64,000 nucleotides of DNA from Arthrobacter crystallopoietes (GCF_002849715.1 NZ_CP018863.1:4698082-4762081); one strand, 5' to 3'. Counted from the first letter of the stretch, positions 9,282-19,239 are shown. A program made the numbers and translations. The notes: generated by a model from the letters alone, not told the origin.

Positions 9282-10244
9282 TTATTTCCGGCGGTGCACT
9301 TCCACTTTAGCACCATCTGTGTCAACCGTCAGTTTAAGGACACGCCAGCCGTCCGGCATCTGTGAGGACGCCAACGTGGCGGCGATATGCCGCTCGACCT
9401 CATCCGCCTGCGCGGACCCTGCAGCCAGCGTCATAACCGTCGGGCCGGCACCGGAGACAACAGCGGCGAAACCGGACGCACGAAGAGACTGCAGCAGATC
9501 TGCGCTCGGTGCCATGGCCGGCGCCCGGTGGCTCTGGTGCAGCTCATCCACTGTCGCCGCGAGCAGCAGTTCCGGGTCACGCGTCAGCGCCTGCACCAGC
9601 AGGGCCGCCCGTCCGGCGTTGGCCGCGGCGATATGGTGTGGCACCGAGACCGGCAGCAGATTCCGGGCCATTTCGGTTGACAATTCATAGGACGGAATGG
9701 CCACGACCGGAACAATTTCCGTAGCGACATCAACGGCAGTGCTGAAGAAAGAACCCGCCGTTTCCCAGGAGATGGCCAGCTTGCCCGCCAGCGCCGGAGC
9801 CACGTTGTCCGGATGGCCTTCCTGGGCGGAACACAGCTGCAGGACTTCCTGGGCACTGAGCCGGGCAGCAACGGGCAGCAAGGAGTTGGCCAGCAGCACC
9901 GCGGAGACGATGGCCGCCGCGGAGGATCCCAGTCCCCGGCCGTGCGGAATCACGTTCTCGGCCTGCAGCCGCAAGCCTTCCGCCCGGTAACCCGCCCGTC
10001 CCAGCGTGTCCTGGATGGTGCGGATGATCAAATGGCTTTCATCCGTGGGCAGGTTGGCGGCGCCTTCACCGGAGATCTCGGCATGGAAGACGCCGTCGTC
10101 GGTGGTTTCAACGCTGACCGAGTCATACAGACTTACGGCCAGGCCGAGGCTGTCAAAACCGGGCCCGAGGTTGGCGCTGGTCGCCGGTACCCGGACGCTG
10201 ACGCGCTGCCCGGGCATCACGGCGGTACGCTCTGCGGTCCTCAC
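9282..10244 (-). CDS. thrB: Homoserine kinase
   Basis: A GHMP-family kinase of about 320 residues that phosphorylates homoserine to O-phosphohomoserine, the substrate of the adjacent ThrC. The signature VPATSANLGPGFDSLG is near the N-terminus and the ATP-binding HGRGLGSSAA near 101-110; a C-terminal SGAGPTVMTL motif follows. The start is uncertain: the GTG at 10242-10244 lies eight bases after the thrC stop, a TTG at 10265 would overlap thrC, and an ATG at 10217 is also in frame. None has a clear ribosome binding site, which suggests translational coupling to thrC. It is last in the argS-lysA-hom-thrC-thrB run. Confidence 0.92.
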   Translation of the reverse strand: MRTAERTAVMPGQRVSVRVPATSANLGPGFDSLGLAVSLYDSVSVETTDDGVFHAEISGEGAANLPTDESHLIIRTIQDTLGRAGYRAEGLRLQAENVIPHGRGLGSSAAAIVSAVLLANSLLPVAARLSAQEVLQLCSAQEGHPDNVAPALAGKLAISWETAGSFFSTAVDVATEIVPVVAIPSYELSTEMARNLLPVSVPHHIAAANAGRAALLVQALTRDPELLLAATVDELHQSHRAPAMAPSADLLQSLRASGFAAVVSGAGPTVMTLAAGSAQADEVERHIAATLASSQMPDGWRVLKLTVDTDGAKVEVHRRK

Positions 10245-10251
10245 GGCGGTG

Positions 10252-11352
10252 TTATTCGAGACCAAGAGCTGCAGCCACGCTCACGACGTCGAAATCCACC
10301 TTGACGGGTGTAACCTCATGGCCGTCTTCGGTCTGCAAGGCCCACTGCGGATCCTTCAGGCCGTGGCCGGTCACCGTGATCACAATGGTCTTGCCCGCAG
10401 GAACTTCCCCGGCGGCATGCTTCTTAATGACGCCCGCAACGCCCGCCGCCGAACCCGGCTCGACGAACACGCCTTCCTTGGAGGACAGCCAGCGGTGCGC
10501 ATTGAGGATTTCCTCGTCCGTCACCGAATCAATCAGCCCGCCCGACTCGTCACGGGCGGCGATGGCGGTGTCCCAGGATGCAGGGTTGCCGATCCGGATG
10601 GCGGTGGCGATGGTTTCCGGCTCGGTGACCGGGTGTCCCAGCACCAGCGGTGCCGCACCGGCGGCCTGGAAGCCCCACAGCGTGGGTGTCTTGGTGGCGA
10701 CGGCTTCGAGGGTACCGGCAGTCTCGGACTCGTAAGGCTTGGCGTACTCCTGGTAGCCCTTCCAGTACGCCGTGATGTTTCCGGCGTTGCCGACGGGCAT
10801 CACGTGGATGTCCGGGGCATCGCCGAGGAAGTCGACGGTCTCGAACGCAGCGGTCTTCTGGCCCTGGATCCGCGCGGGGTTGACGGAGTTAACCAGGAAA
10901 ACCGGGTACGCCTCCGAAAGCTTGCGGGCAACTTCGAGGCAGTTATCGAAGTTGCCGTTGATCTGGATGATCTCGGCGCCGTGGGCGATGGCCTGGCTCA
11001 TCTTGCCCATCGCGATCTTCCCTGCCGGCACCAGCACGGCGCACTTCAGTCCCGCCTGGGTGGCGTAGGCGGCAGCGGACGCCGAAGTATTGCCCGTTGA
11101 AGCGCAGACTACGGCCTTGGCTCCTGCCTCCACGGCCGCAGTGATGGCCATGGTCATGCCGCGGTCCTTGAAGGAGCCGGTGGGGTTCATCCCCTCCACC
11201 TTCAGGTACACGGTGGAGCCGGTCAGCTCGGAGAGGGCCTTGGCATGGACCAGCGGTGTTCCGCCTTCACCGAGGGTGATGATCTCGGTCCGGTCCGTGA
11301 CGGGCAGACGTTCGGCGTACTCGCGGATAACGCCGCGCCATTGGTGGGCCAC
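10252..11352 (-). CDS. thrC: Threonine synthase
   Basis: A 366-residue PLP enzyme (class II fold) that converts O-phosphohomoserine to threonine. The PLP Lys is K62 in GSFKDRG, followed by the glycine-rich [13 protein letters not shown] loop for phosphate binding and a C-terminal [12 protein letters not shown] motif. Length fits the short actinobacterial form. The GTG start (11350-11352) touches the hom stop, so hom and thrC are tightly coupled. Confidence 0.96.
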   Translation of the reverse strand: MAHQWRGVIREYAERLPVTDRTEIITLGEGGTPLVHAKALSELTGSTVYLKVEGMNPTGSFKDRGMTMAITAAVEAGAKAVVCASTGNTSASAAAYATQAGLKCAVLVPAGKIAMGKMSQAIAHGAEIIQINGNFDNCLEVARKLSEAYPVFLVNSVNPARIQGQKTAAFETVDFLGDAPDIHVMPVGNAGNITAYWKGYQEYAKPYESETAGTLEAVATKTPTLWGFQAAGAAPLVLGHPVTEPETIATAIRIGNPASWDTAIAARDESGGLIDSVTDEEILNAHRWLSSKEGVFVEPGSAAGVAGVIKKHAAGEVPAGKTIVITVTGHGLKDPQWALQTEDGHEVTPVKVDFDVVSVAAALGLE

Positions 11353-12672
11353 TTAGACTCCTTCTACTCGCAGTACGGAAGTAACTGAATTAACAATGTC
11401 GAGATCCTTGATGGCCTCCACCGTCGCGGCGAGCGATTCCTCGGTGCCGCGGTGGGTGATGATGCGCAGTTCCGCGGACGCGGTCCCGTCGGCGATCGAG
11501 ACCAGATCTTCCGTGTGCATGGTCTGGCGCATGACTTCGATCGACACCCCATGGTCGGCGAAGACATGGGCAATCTTGGCCAGGACGCCGGGCTGGTCCG
11601 CTGCGTCGATGTCGATGTAGTAGCTGGTGAGGATGCTTTCTTCGCCCAGGACCGGCAGGTGCTTGCCCGTTGTTTCGGTGCGTCCACGGCCGCCGCTGAC
11701 CATGCGGCGGGCGGCGCTGACAACATCGCCGAGTACGGCCGAGGCCGTGGGACGTCCGCCGGCGCCCTGGCCGTAGAACATCAGCTCGCCGGCGTTCTCC
11801 GCCTCGACGAACACAGCGTTGAACGCACCGTGGACAGCAGCCAGCGGGTGGGTACGCGGCAGCAGGGTAGGATGCACGCGCACGGACACCCCTTCGCCGC
11901 CGTCCTTTGTTGGCTGCTTCTCGGCGATCGCCAGCAGTTTGATCAGGAAACCGGTGTCCTTGGCCGCGTCGATGTCTGCGGAGGTGATGCCGGTGATGCC
12001 CTCGCACTTGACCGCGTCCAGCGGGAACGTAGTGTGGAAAGCCAGCGAGGCAAGCAAGGTGCCCTTCGCCGCTGCATCCAACCCTTCGACGTCGGCCGTT
12101 GGATCCGCCTCGGCGTAGCCGAGGGTCTGGGCGGCCTTCAGCGCGTCCTCGAAGGCTGCGCCGGTGGTGTCCATTTGGTCGAGAATGTAGTTGGTCGTGC
12201 CGTTGACAATGCCCAGCACACGCTTGATCCGGTCCCCGGAGAGGCTTTCCCGGATGGGACGCAGGATCGGGATGGCTCCGGCCACGGCCGCCTCATAGTA
12301 GAGCTCGACGCCGGCGGCAGAGGCCTTCTCGTACAGGGCGGGCCCGTCGGCCGCGAGCAGCGCTTTGTTCCCGCTGACCACGGAGGCACCGTGCTCGATG
12401 GAGCGCAGGATCAGCGAACGCGCCGGTTCCAGTCCGCCCATGAGCTCAATGACGATGTCCGCGTCCTTGACCAGCGTCTCGGCGTCGTCGGTGAACAGGT
12501 CCCGGGGCAGGTCGACGTCGCGCGGCGCGTCAACGTTTCGGACGGCGATTCCGGCCAGTTCCAGCCGGGCTCCCGAACGCGAGGCCAGGTCGGCGGCGTC
12601 GTCCAGGAGAATCCGGGCCACCTGGGATCCGACATTTCCGCATCCCAACAGTGCCACTTTCAGCGTGTTCAT
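11353..12672 (-). CDS. hom: Homoserine dehydrogenase
   Basis: A 439-residue NAD(P)-dependent enzyme that reduces aspartate semialdehyde to homoserine. The Rossmann motif LLGCGNVGSQVAR opens the protein, the catalytic domain carries RIKRVLGIVNGTTNYIL, and a C-terminal ACT domain (about 355-430, with YYIDIDAADQPGVLAKIA) implies feedback control by threonine. I chose the ATG at 12670-12672, which has GGGAG upstream and starts exactly at the family N-terminus; 15 further in-frame codons exist upstream. Followed directly by thrC. Confidence 0.95.
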   Translation of the reverse strand: MNTLKVALLGCGNVGSQVARILLDDAADLASRSGARLELAGIAVRNVDAPRDVDLPRDLFTDDAETLVKDADIVIELMGGLEPARSLILRSIEHGASVVSGNKALLAADGPALYEKASAAGVELYYEAAVAGAIPILRPIRESLSGDRIKRVLGIVNGTTNYILDQMDTTGAAFEDALKAAQTLGYAEADPTADVEGLDAAAKGTLLASLAFHTTFPLDAVKCEGITGITSADIDAAKDTGFLIKLLAIAEKQPTKDGGEGVSVRVHPTLLPRTHPLAAVHGAFNAVFVEAENAGELMFYGQGAGGRPTASAVLGDVVSAARRMVSGGRGRTETTGKHLPVLGEESILTSYYIDIDAADQPGVLAKIAHVFADHGVSIEVMRQTMHTEDLVSIADGTASAELRIITHRGTEESLAATVEAIKDLDIVNSVTSVLRVEGV

Positions 12673-12741
12673 TGCTGTACTTACTCCCAAAGCCATTGTT
12701 GTTTCCAAGAAATCCACCGCCCCGAGCGGACTGATCGGGCC

Positions 12742-14217
12742 TCAGCCCAAGTCGCGGGCCAGAAGATCCTCTTCTGTTTCGCCGCGCACAATCAGCCGTG
12801 CCTGGCCGTTCCGGACCGCAACTACCGGCGGCCGTGCCACATAGTTGTAGTTGCTGGCCAGCGCCCAGCAGTAGGCACCGGTGCCCGGCACCGCCAGCAG
12901 ATCTCCGGCAGCGACGTCACCAGGCAGATAAACGTCCCTGACTACAATGTCACCGCTTTCGCAATGTTTGCCAACCACGCGGGAAATAATCGGGTCTTCA
13001 TCCGTCACACGGGAAGCCAGCACAGCCGAATAGTCGGCATCGTACAGTACCGGGCGGGCGTTGTCGCTCATGCCGCCGTCCACGGAAATGTAACGCCGCG
13101 GATAGGTCCGTCCGTCCTCGCTGTCCACGTTCACAGTCTTCAACGTGCCCGTTTCATACAGGGTGAACGTGCTCGGCCCCACGATGGCGCGCCCCGGTTC
13201 GATCGAGATCCGCGGAACCTTCAGTTCCAGCCTGCGGCAGGTGGAACTAACGACGGCGGCCATCGCCTCCGCGAGTTCGGCCGGCGGGCGCGGGGTATCG
13301 ACCTCAGTGTAGGCGATGCCGTAGCCGCCGCCCAGATCCAGCTCCGGGAGCTCCACGCCATGTTCGTCACGGATTTGGGCGACGAAGGTCAGCAGCCGCT
13401 CCGCCGCCAGGGCGAAACCTTCGGGTTCGAAGATCTGGGAACCGATGTGGCAGTGCAGTCCCAGCAGATTGATGGACTCGGATGCCAGGGCCTCGCTGAC
13501 TGCCCGTGCGGCCGGCGAGTTGCCTGCGGAAGGCGACTCCCCTCCGTCGTCCGCTGTGCCTGACTCCGTGTCCGCTGCTGCCATGGAGAGGCCGAACTTC
13601 TGGTCCTCGTGCGCAGTGGCAATGAATTCATGCGTGTGGGCGTGCACGCCGGGCGTCAGCCGAAGCATGACATTGGCCCGCTCGGACCGGGCGGCGGCAA
13701 TGGCTGCCAGCCGCTGGAGTTCATCCAGGCTGTCCACCACGATCCGGCCCAGCTTCATGTCCAGGGCCCGGTTCAGTTCCGCATCGGACTTGTTGTTCCC
13801 GTGCAGGCCGAGCTTCTCACCGGGAATGCCGGCGCGGGCGGCCACGGCCAGTTCGCCGCCGGAGCAGGTATCCAGCCGCAGGCCTTCCTGCTCCACCCAG
13901 CGCGCTACCTCGATGCAGAGAAAGGACTTGCCGGCGTAGTAGACGTCCACTCCCCCGCACAGGTCGGCGAAAGCGGCGTCGAAGGACTCCTTGAAGTCCC
14001 GGGCGCGGGCGCGGAAATCCGTCTCGGACATAACGAAGAGCGGCGAGCCGAACCGGGCCTTGAGGTCGCTGACGCCCACGCCGTCGATCTCCAGTTCGCC
14101 GCTGGCACCGCGGGCCACACCGCGGGCCCACATCTTGGGCTGCAGTTCGTTGGCGTCTTCCGGATAGCTCAGCCACTGGGGAGCGAGCGGGGAGGCTTCG
14201 CGAATTGTTGAAGTCAT
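12742..14217 (-). CDS. lysA: Diaminopimelate decarboxylase
   Basis: A 491-residue PLP enzyme that decarboxylates meso-diaminopimelate to lysine. The PLP Lys is K97 in VYYAGKSFLC; EPGRAIVGPSTFTLYETG and the active-site CESGDI motif lie in the C-terminal half. An unusual Ser/Gly/Asp-rich insert of roughly 30 residues (after FGLSMAAADT) makes it longer than the enteric enzyme. The ATG at 14215-14217 is four bases after the argS stop. Together with hom, thrC and thrB it forms an aspartate-family amino acid operon. Confidence 0.96.
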   Translation of the reverse strand: MTSTIREASPLAPQWLSYPEDANELQPKMWARGVARGASGELEIDGVGVSDLKARFGSPLFVMSETDFRARARDFKESFDAAFADLCGGVDVYYAGKSFLCIEVARWVEQEGLRLDTCSGGELAVAARAGIPGEKLGLHGNNKSDAELNRALDMKLGRIVVDSLDELQRLAAIAAARSERANVMLRLTPGVHAHTHEFIATAHEDQKFGLSMAAADTESGTADDGGESPSAGNSPAARAVSEALASESINLLGLHCHIGSQIFEPEGFALAAERLLTFVAQIRDEHGVELPELDLGGGYGIAYTEVDTPRPPAELAEAMAAVVSSTCRRLELKVPRISIEPGRAIVGPSTFTLYETGTLKTVNVDSEDGRTYPRRYISVDGGMSDNARPVLYDADYSAVLASRVTDEDPIISRVVGKHCESGDIVVRDVYLPGDVAAGDLLAVPGTGAYCWALASNYNYVARPPVVAVRNGQARLIVRGETEEDLLARDLG

Positions 14218-14221
14218 GTGC

Positions 14222-15865
14222 TTACATCCGTTCCGGCGCGCTGACGCCCAGCAGGCCCAGGCCATTGGCCAGAACTTGGGTGGTCGCGTCATTGAGCCAT
14301 AGTCGGGTCCGGTTCAGGTCGGTTACGTCGGCATCGCCCAACGGCGTCACGCGGCAGGAATCGTACCAGCGGTGGTAGGCGCCGGCGATGACTTCCAGAT
14401 GGCGTGCCACCCGGTGCGGTTCGCGCAGCTTGGCCGCGGTGGCCACGACGGACGGGTAGGCGCCGAGGTAAGCCAGCAGTTCGTTTTCGGTGGCGTGGTC
14501 CAGCAAGGATGCGTCGAAGGCGCTGCGTTCCACCCCTGCGGCTACCGCGTTTCGGGCAACGGCACAGGTACGGGCATGGGCATACTGCACGTAGAACACC
14601 GGGTTCTCGTTGCTGCGCTTGGTCAGCAGGTCCAGATCGACGTCGATGTTGGAATCCGCGTGCGACCTCGTCAGCGCGTAGCGTGCCGCGTCCACACCGA
14701 CCGCGTCCACGAGGTCCTCCATGGTAACCACCGTGCCGGCACGCTTGGACATCCTGACCGGTTTGCCGTCCTTGACCAGGTTCACCATCTGGCCGATCAG
14801 GACCTCGACGCGGTCCGCGCTGTCGCCCATGGCCGCGGCCGCAGCTTTCAGCCGCGCCACATAGCCGTGGTGGTCCGCTCCGAGCATATAGATGCACAGG
14901 TCGAAGCCGCGGTCACGCTTGTTCTTGAAGTAGGCGATGTCGCCGGCGATGTAGGCTGCATGGCCGTCCGACTTGATGACCACCCGGTCCTTGTCGTCGC
15001 CGAAGTCCGTGGATTTCAGCCACCAGGCGCCCTCGTCGAAGTAGAGGCTGCCGGAGGTCTTGAGCTGTTCCAGCAGCGTGTCGACGGCGCCGTCTTCAAA
15101 GAGCGCATTTTCGTGGAAGTAGACATCGAAATCGACGCCGAACTCATGCAGCGACTTTTTGATGGCAGCAAACATCAGCTCGACGCCCCGGCTGCGGAAC
15201 TCTTCCTGCGGGTCTTCAGCGGAGAGCGCGTCCGGATTCTGGGCCAGCACGGCGTTGGCGATATCCGCGATGTAGTCGCCGCCGTAGCCGTCTTCCGGTG
15301 CGGGCTCGCCCTTGGCGCTGGCGAGCAGGGACCGGGCAAAGCGGTCGATCTGATTGCCGTGGTCATTGAAGTAGTACTCGCGCGTAACTTCCGCCCCCTG
15401 CGCCTGTAGGATACGGGCCAGCGAATCCCCCAAGGCAGCCCAGCGTGTCCCGCCCAAGTGAATAGGTCCGGTGGGATTGGCGGAGACGAACTCCAGATTG
15501 ATCTTGGTGCCGGCGTACTCCGCACCGGTCCCGTAACTATCGCCGGTTTCGACGATGGTCTGCGCGAGTGAACCCGCAGCCGCGGCATCCAATGTGATGT
15601 TCAAGAACCCAGGACCGGCAATGTCAACCTTGGCAACGCCGTCGATCTTGGCCAGCCGGGCACTGAGGATTTCGGCGAACTGGCGCGGGTTCATCCCCGC
15701 CTTCTTGCCCAGCTGCATGGCCACGTTCGTGGCCCAGTCACCGTGCTCGCGGCTCTTCGGTCGCTCCACCCGCACCTCGCGGGGCATCTCAACGGTGAAG
15801 TCACCTGCGTCGACGGCATCCTGCAGGCAGGCGGTAATGGCAGCGGAAAGTTCTTCAGGAGTCAC
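14222..15865 (-). CDS. argS: Arginyl-tRNA synthetase
   Basis: A 547-residue class I synthetase that charges tRNA-Arg. The HIGH-type signature reads HLGGT at 136-140 (after ANPTGPI) and the KMSKS-type loop reads MSKRAG from residue 372. An Add-1 type N-terminal domain and the DALR anticodon-binding C-terminus are present. It is the first gene of the argS-lysA-hom-thrC-thrB cluster and lies back to back with a tRNA-Arg gene on the other strand, an apt but possibly chance neighbour. Confidence 0.97.
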   Translation of the reverse strand: MTPEELSAAITACLQDAVDAGDFTVEMPREVRVERPKSREHGDWATNVAMQLGKKAGMNPRQFAEILSARLAKIDGVAKVDIAGPGFLNITLDAAAAGSLAQTIVETGDSYGTGAEYAGTKINLEFVSANPTGPIHLGGTRWAALGDSLARILQAQGAEVTREYYFNDHGNQIDRFARSLLASAKGEPAPEDGYGGDYIADIANAVLAQNPDALSAEDPQEEFRSRGVELMFAAIKKSLHEFGVDFDVYFHENALFEDGAVDTLLEQLKTSGSLYFDEGAWWLKSTDFGDDKDRVVIKSDGHAAYIAGDIAYFKNKRDRGFDLCIYMLGADHHGYVARLKAAAAAMGDSADRVEVLIGQMVNLVKDGKPVRMSKRAGTVVTMEDLVDAVGVDAARYALTRSHADSNIDVDLDLLTKRSNENPVFYVQYAHARTCAVARNAVAAGVERSAFDASLLDHATENELLAYLGAYPSVVATAAKLREPHRVARHLEVIAGAYHRWYDSCRVTPLGDADVTDLNRTRLWLNDATTQVLANGLGLLGVSAPERM

Positions 15866-16066
15866 CCGTTAAGCATAAGTGCACTGCAAACCGGATTCTG
15901 CCGTCGCCTAGTGGGCTATGGCTGTCACCACGGAAGACCTGCCGGACAGATACCGTCACATGGTTTCTTCAGGGGTTATCCACCCGGGGCGTCCGCCGAA
16001 TCCACCAGTGCGCCTTCCTCGGATACTGACGGTTTGTGTCTGTGGGGGTAGTTCCTGATAAGCTCA

Positions 16067-16096
16067 TTGACGTCCCAAAAGGTGCTGGAAGATTTA
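16067..16096 (+). promoter_or_regulatory. Candidate promoter of tRNA-Arg
   Basis: TTGACG at 16067-16072 and GATTTA at 16091-16096 are separated by 18 bases and end 11 bases before the mature tRNA 5' end. The -35 element is good, the -10 element poor. The call rests on spacing and position only. Confidence 0.4.
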
Positions 16097-16107
16097 CCCG
16101 GCGCCGC

Positions 16108-16180
16108 GCCCTCGTAGCTCAGGGGATAGAGCGTCTGCCTCCGGAGCAGAAGGCCGTAGGTTCGAATCCTATCGAGGGCA
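16108..16180 (+). tRNA. tRNA-Arg (anticodon CCG)
   Basis: A complete 73-base cloverleaf. The acceptor arms GCCCTCG (16108-16114) and CGAGGGC (16173-16179) pair fully, the D-loop carries AGGGGATA, the anticodon loop is CTCCGGA with CCG in the anticodon position, and the T-loop reads TTCGAAT. The discriminator base is A at 16180 and CCA is not encoded. It reads CGG codons. Confidence 0.97.
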
Positions 16181-16189
16181 CCGCAGAAA

Positions 16190-16226
16190 GCCCCGCCGCT
16201 GGAATACCAGCTGGCGGGGCATTTTC
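16190..16226 (+). terminator. Intrinsic terminator after tRNA-Arg
   Basis: GCCCCGCC pairs with GGCGGGGC, extended by GCTGG/CCAGC around an AATA loop with one bulged T, and ATTTTCG follows. It lies ten bases behind the tRNA and closes that transcript. Confidence 0.85.
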
Positions 16227-16273
16227 GTTCCGGCAGGACATGGGGTGTGCAGGGAAGGCTTGCGACCGTCGCG

Positions 16274-17248
16274 TCAGTGAACAGCCATGGCCGCGGAGCT
16301 TCCGCGGAACGTCCGGCGGTAGCTTGCCGGCGAAATGTTGAGTGCTTTGACGAAATGATGGCGCAGCAGGACTGCCTGCCCGAAACCGGTGGCGCGCGCA
16401 ATCTCGTCGATGTTCAGGTCAGAGGTTTCCAGCAGCTCCTGGGCCAGCAGCACTCGTTGGGCATTGATCCAGGCAGCGGGCGTCGCACCGGTCTCGGCGC
16501 GGAACCGCCTGGCGAAAGTCCGTTCCGACATGTGCACGCGCTGGGACAGTTCCGCGATGGAGACCTCGCGGTCAAGGTTCTCGCTGAGCCAGACCACAAG
16601 GTCCTTGAGAGTGCTGCAGCCTTCCAGCGACAAGGGGCGCGCGATGTACTGGGCCTGACCACCCTCCCGGTGCGGCGGTACCACCATGTCCCGGGCAATG
16701 GCTGCCGCCACTCCGGCGCCGAGCTCCGTCCGCACCAGATGGAGGCAGGCATCGATCCCGGCCGACGTACCGGCGCTGGTGATGATCCGGTCATCCTGGA
16801 CATAGAGCACATTCTCGTCCACATGGATCTGCGGGTATTGCTGGGCAAGCTGCTGCGAGTACTGCCAGTGCGTGGTGGCGCGGCGGCCGTCCAGTAAGCC
16901 GGCTCCGGCCAGAACAAAAGCACCCGTGCACAATGACATCACCCACGCCCCACGCGCATGGGCGCGGCGCAGTGACTGCTTAACCTTTTCCGGCACGGGT
17001 GCGTCCCACTGATAGGGCGCCACGATGAGCAGATCCGCGTCCTCGGCCGCTTCCAGCCCCAGTGCGACATCAATGGAAAACCCGGTCTTGGTGTCCACCT
17101 TCCCCGGCGCAGGCGTGCAGACCCTGAAGTCGAAGGCCGGCACCCCCGTTCCACGCGCGGAACGGTCGATACCGAACACCTCGCAGGCGACCCCGAATTC
17201 GAACGGCGAAGTACCCGGAAGTATCAGCACAGCCACGTTTTTAAGCAT
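16274..17248 (-). CDS. GlxA-family transcriptional regulator (DJ-1/PfpI plus AraC HTH)
   Basis: A 324-residue regulator. The N-terminal half is a DJ-1/PfpI-like glutamine amidotransferase fold with the elbow MSLCTGAFVLAGAGLLDGR, and the C-terminal 100 residues form two AraC-type helix-turn-helices (VSIAELSQRVHMSERTFARRFRAETG and the second ending SPASYRR). Such proteins usually sense small metabolites, but the ligand cannot be told. I chose the ATG at 17246-17248, where the family N-terminus begins. It is divergent from the small membrane protein gene at 17330, 81 bases away, a possible target. Confidence 0.88.
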   Translation of the reverse strand: MLKNVAVLILPGTSPFEFGVACEVFGIDRSARGTGVPAFDFRVCTPAPGKVDTKTGFSIDVALGLEAAEDADLLIVAPYQWDAPVPEKVKQSLRRAHARGAWVMSLCTGAFVLAGAGLLDGRRATTHWQYSQQLAQQYPQIHVDENVLYVQDDRIITSAGTSAGIDACLHLVRTELGAGVAAAIARDMVVPPHREGGQAQYIARPLSLEGCSTLKDLVVWLSENLDREVSIAELSQRVHMSERTFARRFRAETGATPAAWINAQRVLLAQELLETSDLNIDEIARATGFGQAVLLRHHFVKALNISPASYRRTFRGSSAAMAVH

Positions 17249-17329
17249 GAGTCCATTATGGCAGTTTTTTATCGCTAGTAGTCGTTTCTGCCACTCTTTT
17301 TTGGGCCCGTACCGGCGCACCATGAAGTC

Positions 17330-17491
17330 ATGGAACTTTTTCTAGCCCTGGCTTTTATCCTCGTCATCGTTGCCACCGTCGCCATCATCCCCAGCGATGG
17401 ACACGGCCATACTCCGGAGGAGCGGTCCCTGCAGGACTGGTCCGACGGCGTCCTGCCCAGCCGCCCGTTCTCACAGCTGATGCGCTGGTAA
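17330..17491 (+). CDS. Small single-pass membrane protein (53 residues)
   Basis: A short frame encoding one N-terminal hydrophobic helix (residues 2-21) followed by a polar tail with SDGHGHTPEERS and LPSRPFSQL. The tail is rich in His, Pro and Ser and does not look random; I recall similar small proteins in related genera but cannot name a family. The start ATG at 17330-17332 has no strong ribosome binding site. Function unknown. It is divergent from the GlxA-type regulator and convergent with the DinB-like gene. Confidence 0.6.
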   Translation: MELFLALAFILVIVATVAIIPSDGHGHTPEERSLQDWSDGVLPSRPFSQLMRW

Positions 17492-17533
17492 GCGCCGGCT
17501 GCTCCCCGTTCGAAGACGGCGCTGCTGACACCC

Positions 17534-18091
17534 CTACTGCCGGTGGGCAAAGAGATCCCGCAGCAGCGCCACTTCGGCAAGGTGATGGACCATTTCGCGG
17601 TTGATGTGCAGTACCAGCGCACCCATGGAACGATCCGCAAACCGCCCTTCTGCCGCCCCGCACGGTTTCTCCAGGCCCGGCTCGCCCAAGGAACCCACGC
17701 CCTCGATCCAGCGGGCATAGTATTCGTCCAGCAACGCCAGCGCACCGTCTGCGGTTCCCGGATAGTCGAAGCTTTCGTAATCGACCGCCGGCCCGCCGAA
17801 GTGCGACGCATTCCTGGTTCCCAGTACTCCGACCAAAATGTGGCCGAGCCGCCAGGCGATGGTGGTCACCGGAGCCGGATAAGGCTCGGGAATGGCGAAG
17901 TCGATCGTGAAATCACCCGAGCCAACGGCCATCGGCGCATGGCTGGTCCCGCGGTGGCGGACGTTCCAGCAGCCCTCCCCGGGTTCCCAGAAATACTCCT
18001 CGTCGGTCAGCCCCTTTAGCCGAGGCCTGGCCTGGTTCTCCCAGTGCCACTGAAGCTGGTCCAGCAGTTCGAATTCAGCGTTGAACACCAT
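17534..18091 (-). CDS. DinB-like domain protein
   Basis: A 185-residue protein with the DinB/YfiT-like four-helix pattern: LLDQLQWHWENQARPRLKGL at the start, WNVRHRG, a central RLGHI and a C-terminal HINREMVHHLAEVALLRDL. His residues in these helices are the usual metal ligands of the fold. Members include thiol-dependent transferases using mycothiol or bacillithiol, but the substrate here is unknown. The ATG at 18089-18091 is preceded by AGGGAGCGGGAA. It is divergent from the WYL regulator 135 bases away, which may control it. Confidence 0.8.
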   Translation of the reverse strand: MVFNAEFELLDQLQWHWENQARPRLKGLTDEEYFWEPGEGCWNVRHRGTSHAPMAVGSGDFTIDFAIPEPYPAPVTTIAWRLGHILVGVLGTRNASHFGGPAVDYESFDYPGTADGALALLDEYYARWIEGVGSLGEPGLEKPCGAAEGRFADRSMGALVLHINREMVHHLAEVALLRDLFAHRQ

Positions 18092-18226
18092 TTCCCGCTC
18101 CCTTTCCCGATCAGCTCCGCCCACGGCGGTGCTGCAGCTTGTCTGGCTCCATCATGTCGTGCGGCCGCCGGTTTGCCCAGAGAATTCAGGACGGCGGCTG
18201 TCCGCATTGGGGCGTAGATTGTGTGC

Positions 18227-19177
18227 ATGCTTGAAACGTCGGCACGGCTGCTTCAGCTACTGTCCCTGCTCCAAATGCGCCGCGAATGGACCGGTTCGGC
18301 TTTAGCTCTGCGCATGAGCGTCACGGAGCGGACCGTCAGGCGGGACATCGACAAGCTGCGCAGTCTCGGCTACCCCATCAATGCGTCGCCCGGCGTGGCC
18401 GGCGGTTATCAGCTCGGCGCCGGCGCGCAACTACCCCCACTATTGCTGGACGATGACGAAGCCCTGGCCGTTGCACTGGGGCTCAGCGCCGTCACCGCCA
18501 GCCCCGTTTCCGGTGTCGCCGAAGCTTCGGTACGGGCGCTGACCAAGCTTGAGCAGGTCCTGCCATCACGGCTCCGCCCCAAATTCGCCATGCTCAAGAA
18601 CGCGGTCACTACGCTGAGCAGCCCGCGGACTGTGGTTAATCCGGAGACACTGACCAGCGTTTCCGCCGCCATCGCTGACCACCGCGTTGTGGCCTTCCGT
18701 TATGCCAAACCGGACAGCGAGTCCTCCCGGCGGCTGGCCGAGCCGTACGGCCTGGTCGACACCGGACACCGCTGGTACCTGGTGGCGTGGGATCTGGGCC
18801 GCCAGGACTGGCGGACTTTCCGCGTGGACCGGTTCGAAAGCGTTCCTTCCGCCAGGGAACGCTTCACCCCCAGGCCGCTGCCGCAAAAGGATCTGGCAAT
18901 GTATGTTCAACACTCAATCACGCGCTCGCCCTACCGTTATGACGTCGTCGTACGCATTTTCGCGCCGCTTCAAACGGTGGCCGAACGGATACCGCCCCAA
19001 GTAGCGGAGCTGACCGACGACGGCGGCAGTACTGTTCTGCGTTCGGGTTTCGATTCGCTGGACTACCCTTTGATGCAGCTGGCCGCCATGGGATTCGAGT
19101 TCGAAATCCTCCAGCCCGCCGAATTCAAGGACCGCGCGCTGGAACTGGCTGGAAAACTGGCGAAGGCCGGACGCTAA
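18227..19177 (+). CDS. WYL-domain transcriptional regulator
   Basis: A 316-residue regulator with an N-terminal DeoR-type winged helix (RLLQLLSLLQMRREWTGSALA, then TERTVRRDIDKLRSLGYPI), a WYL domain (about 140-215, including HRWYLVAWDL and the Trp-Arg-Phe-Arg-Asp pattern WRTFRVDR) and a C-terminal WCX extension. WYL domains bind small ligands or nucleic acid. The ATG at 18227 has no ribosome binding site; TAGATT at 18215-18220 ends six bases upstream, so the mRNA is probably leaderless. It is divergent from the DinB-like gene, the likeliest target. Confidence 0.88.
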   Translation: MLETSARLLQLLSLLQMRREWTGSALALRMSVTERTVRRDIDKLRSLGYPINASPGVAGGYQLGAGAQLPPLLLDDDEALAVALGLSAVTASPVSGVAEASVRALTKLEQVLPSRLRPKFAMLKNAVTTLSSPRTVVNPETLTSVSAAIADHRVVAFRYAKPDSESSRRLAEPYGLVDTGHRWYLVAWDLGRQDWRTFRVDRFESVPSARERFTPRPLPQKDLAMYVQHSITRSPYRYDVVVRIFAPLQTVAERIPPQVAELTDDGGSTVLRSGFDSLDYPLMQLAAMGFEFEILQPAEFKDRALELAGKLAKAGR

Positions 19178-19189
19178 AGCGCCCGGCCT
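19164..19189. terminator. Hairpin at the 3' ends of the WYL and ABC ATPase genes
   Basis: AGGCCGG-A-CGC pairs with GCG-C-CCGGCCT around TAAA, with one A-C mismatch; the loop is the WYL stop codon. There is no T-tract. It lies between convergent genes and can serve either strand. Confidence 0.5.
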
Positions 19190-19239
19190 CCCTCAGTTCC
19201 GCCCCAAACACAGGCCCGCAGCCCGTGTTCCCGGCAGGC

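Noticed and set aside
11452..13563. A 703-codon open frame on the plus strand opposite hom and lysA
   Set aside because: It lies antisense to two clearly identified genes, has no ribosome binding site and a shadow-type composition; long antisense frames are expected in GC-rich DNA. Similar frames opposite capD (2234-3799), rho (6788-8527) and kgd (38491-39927) were dropped for the same reason.
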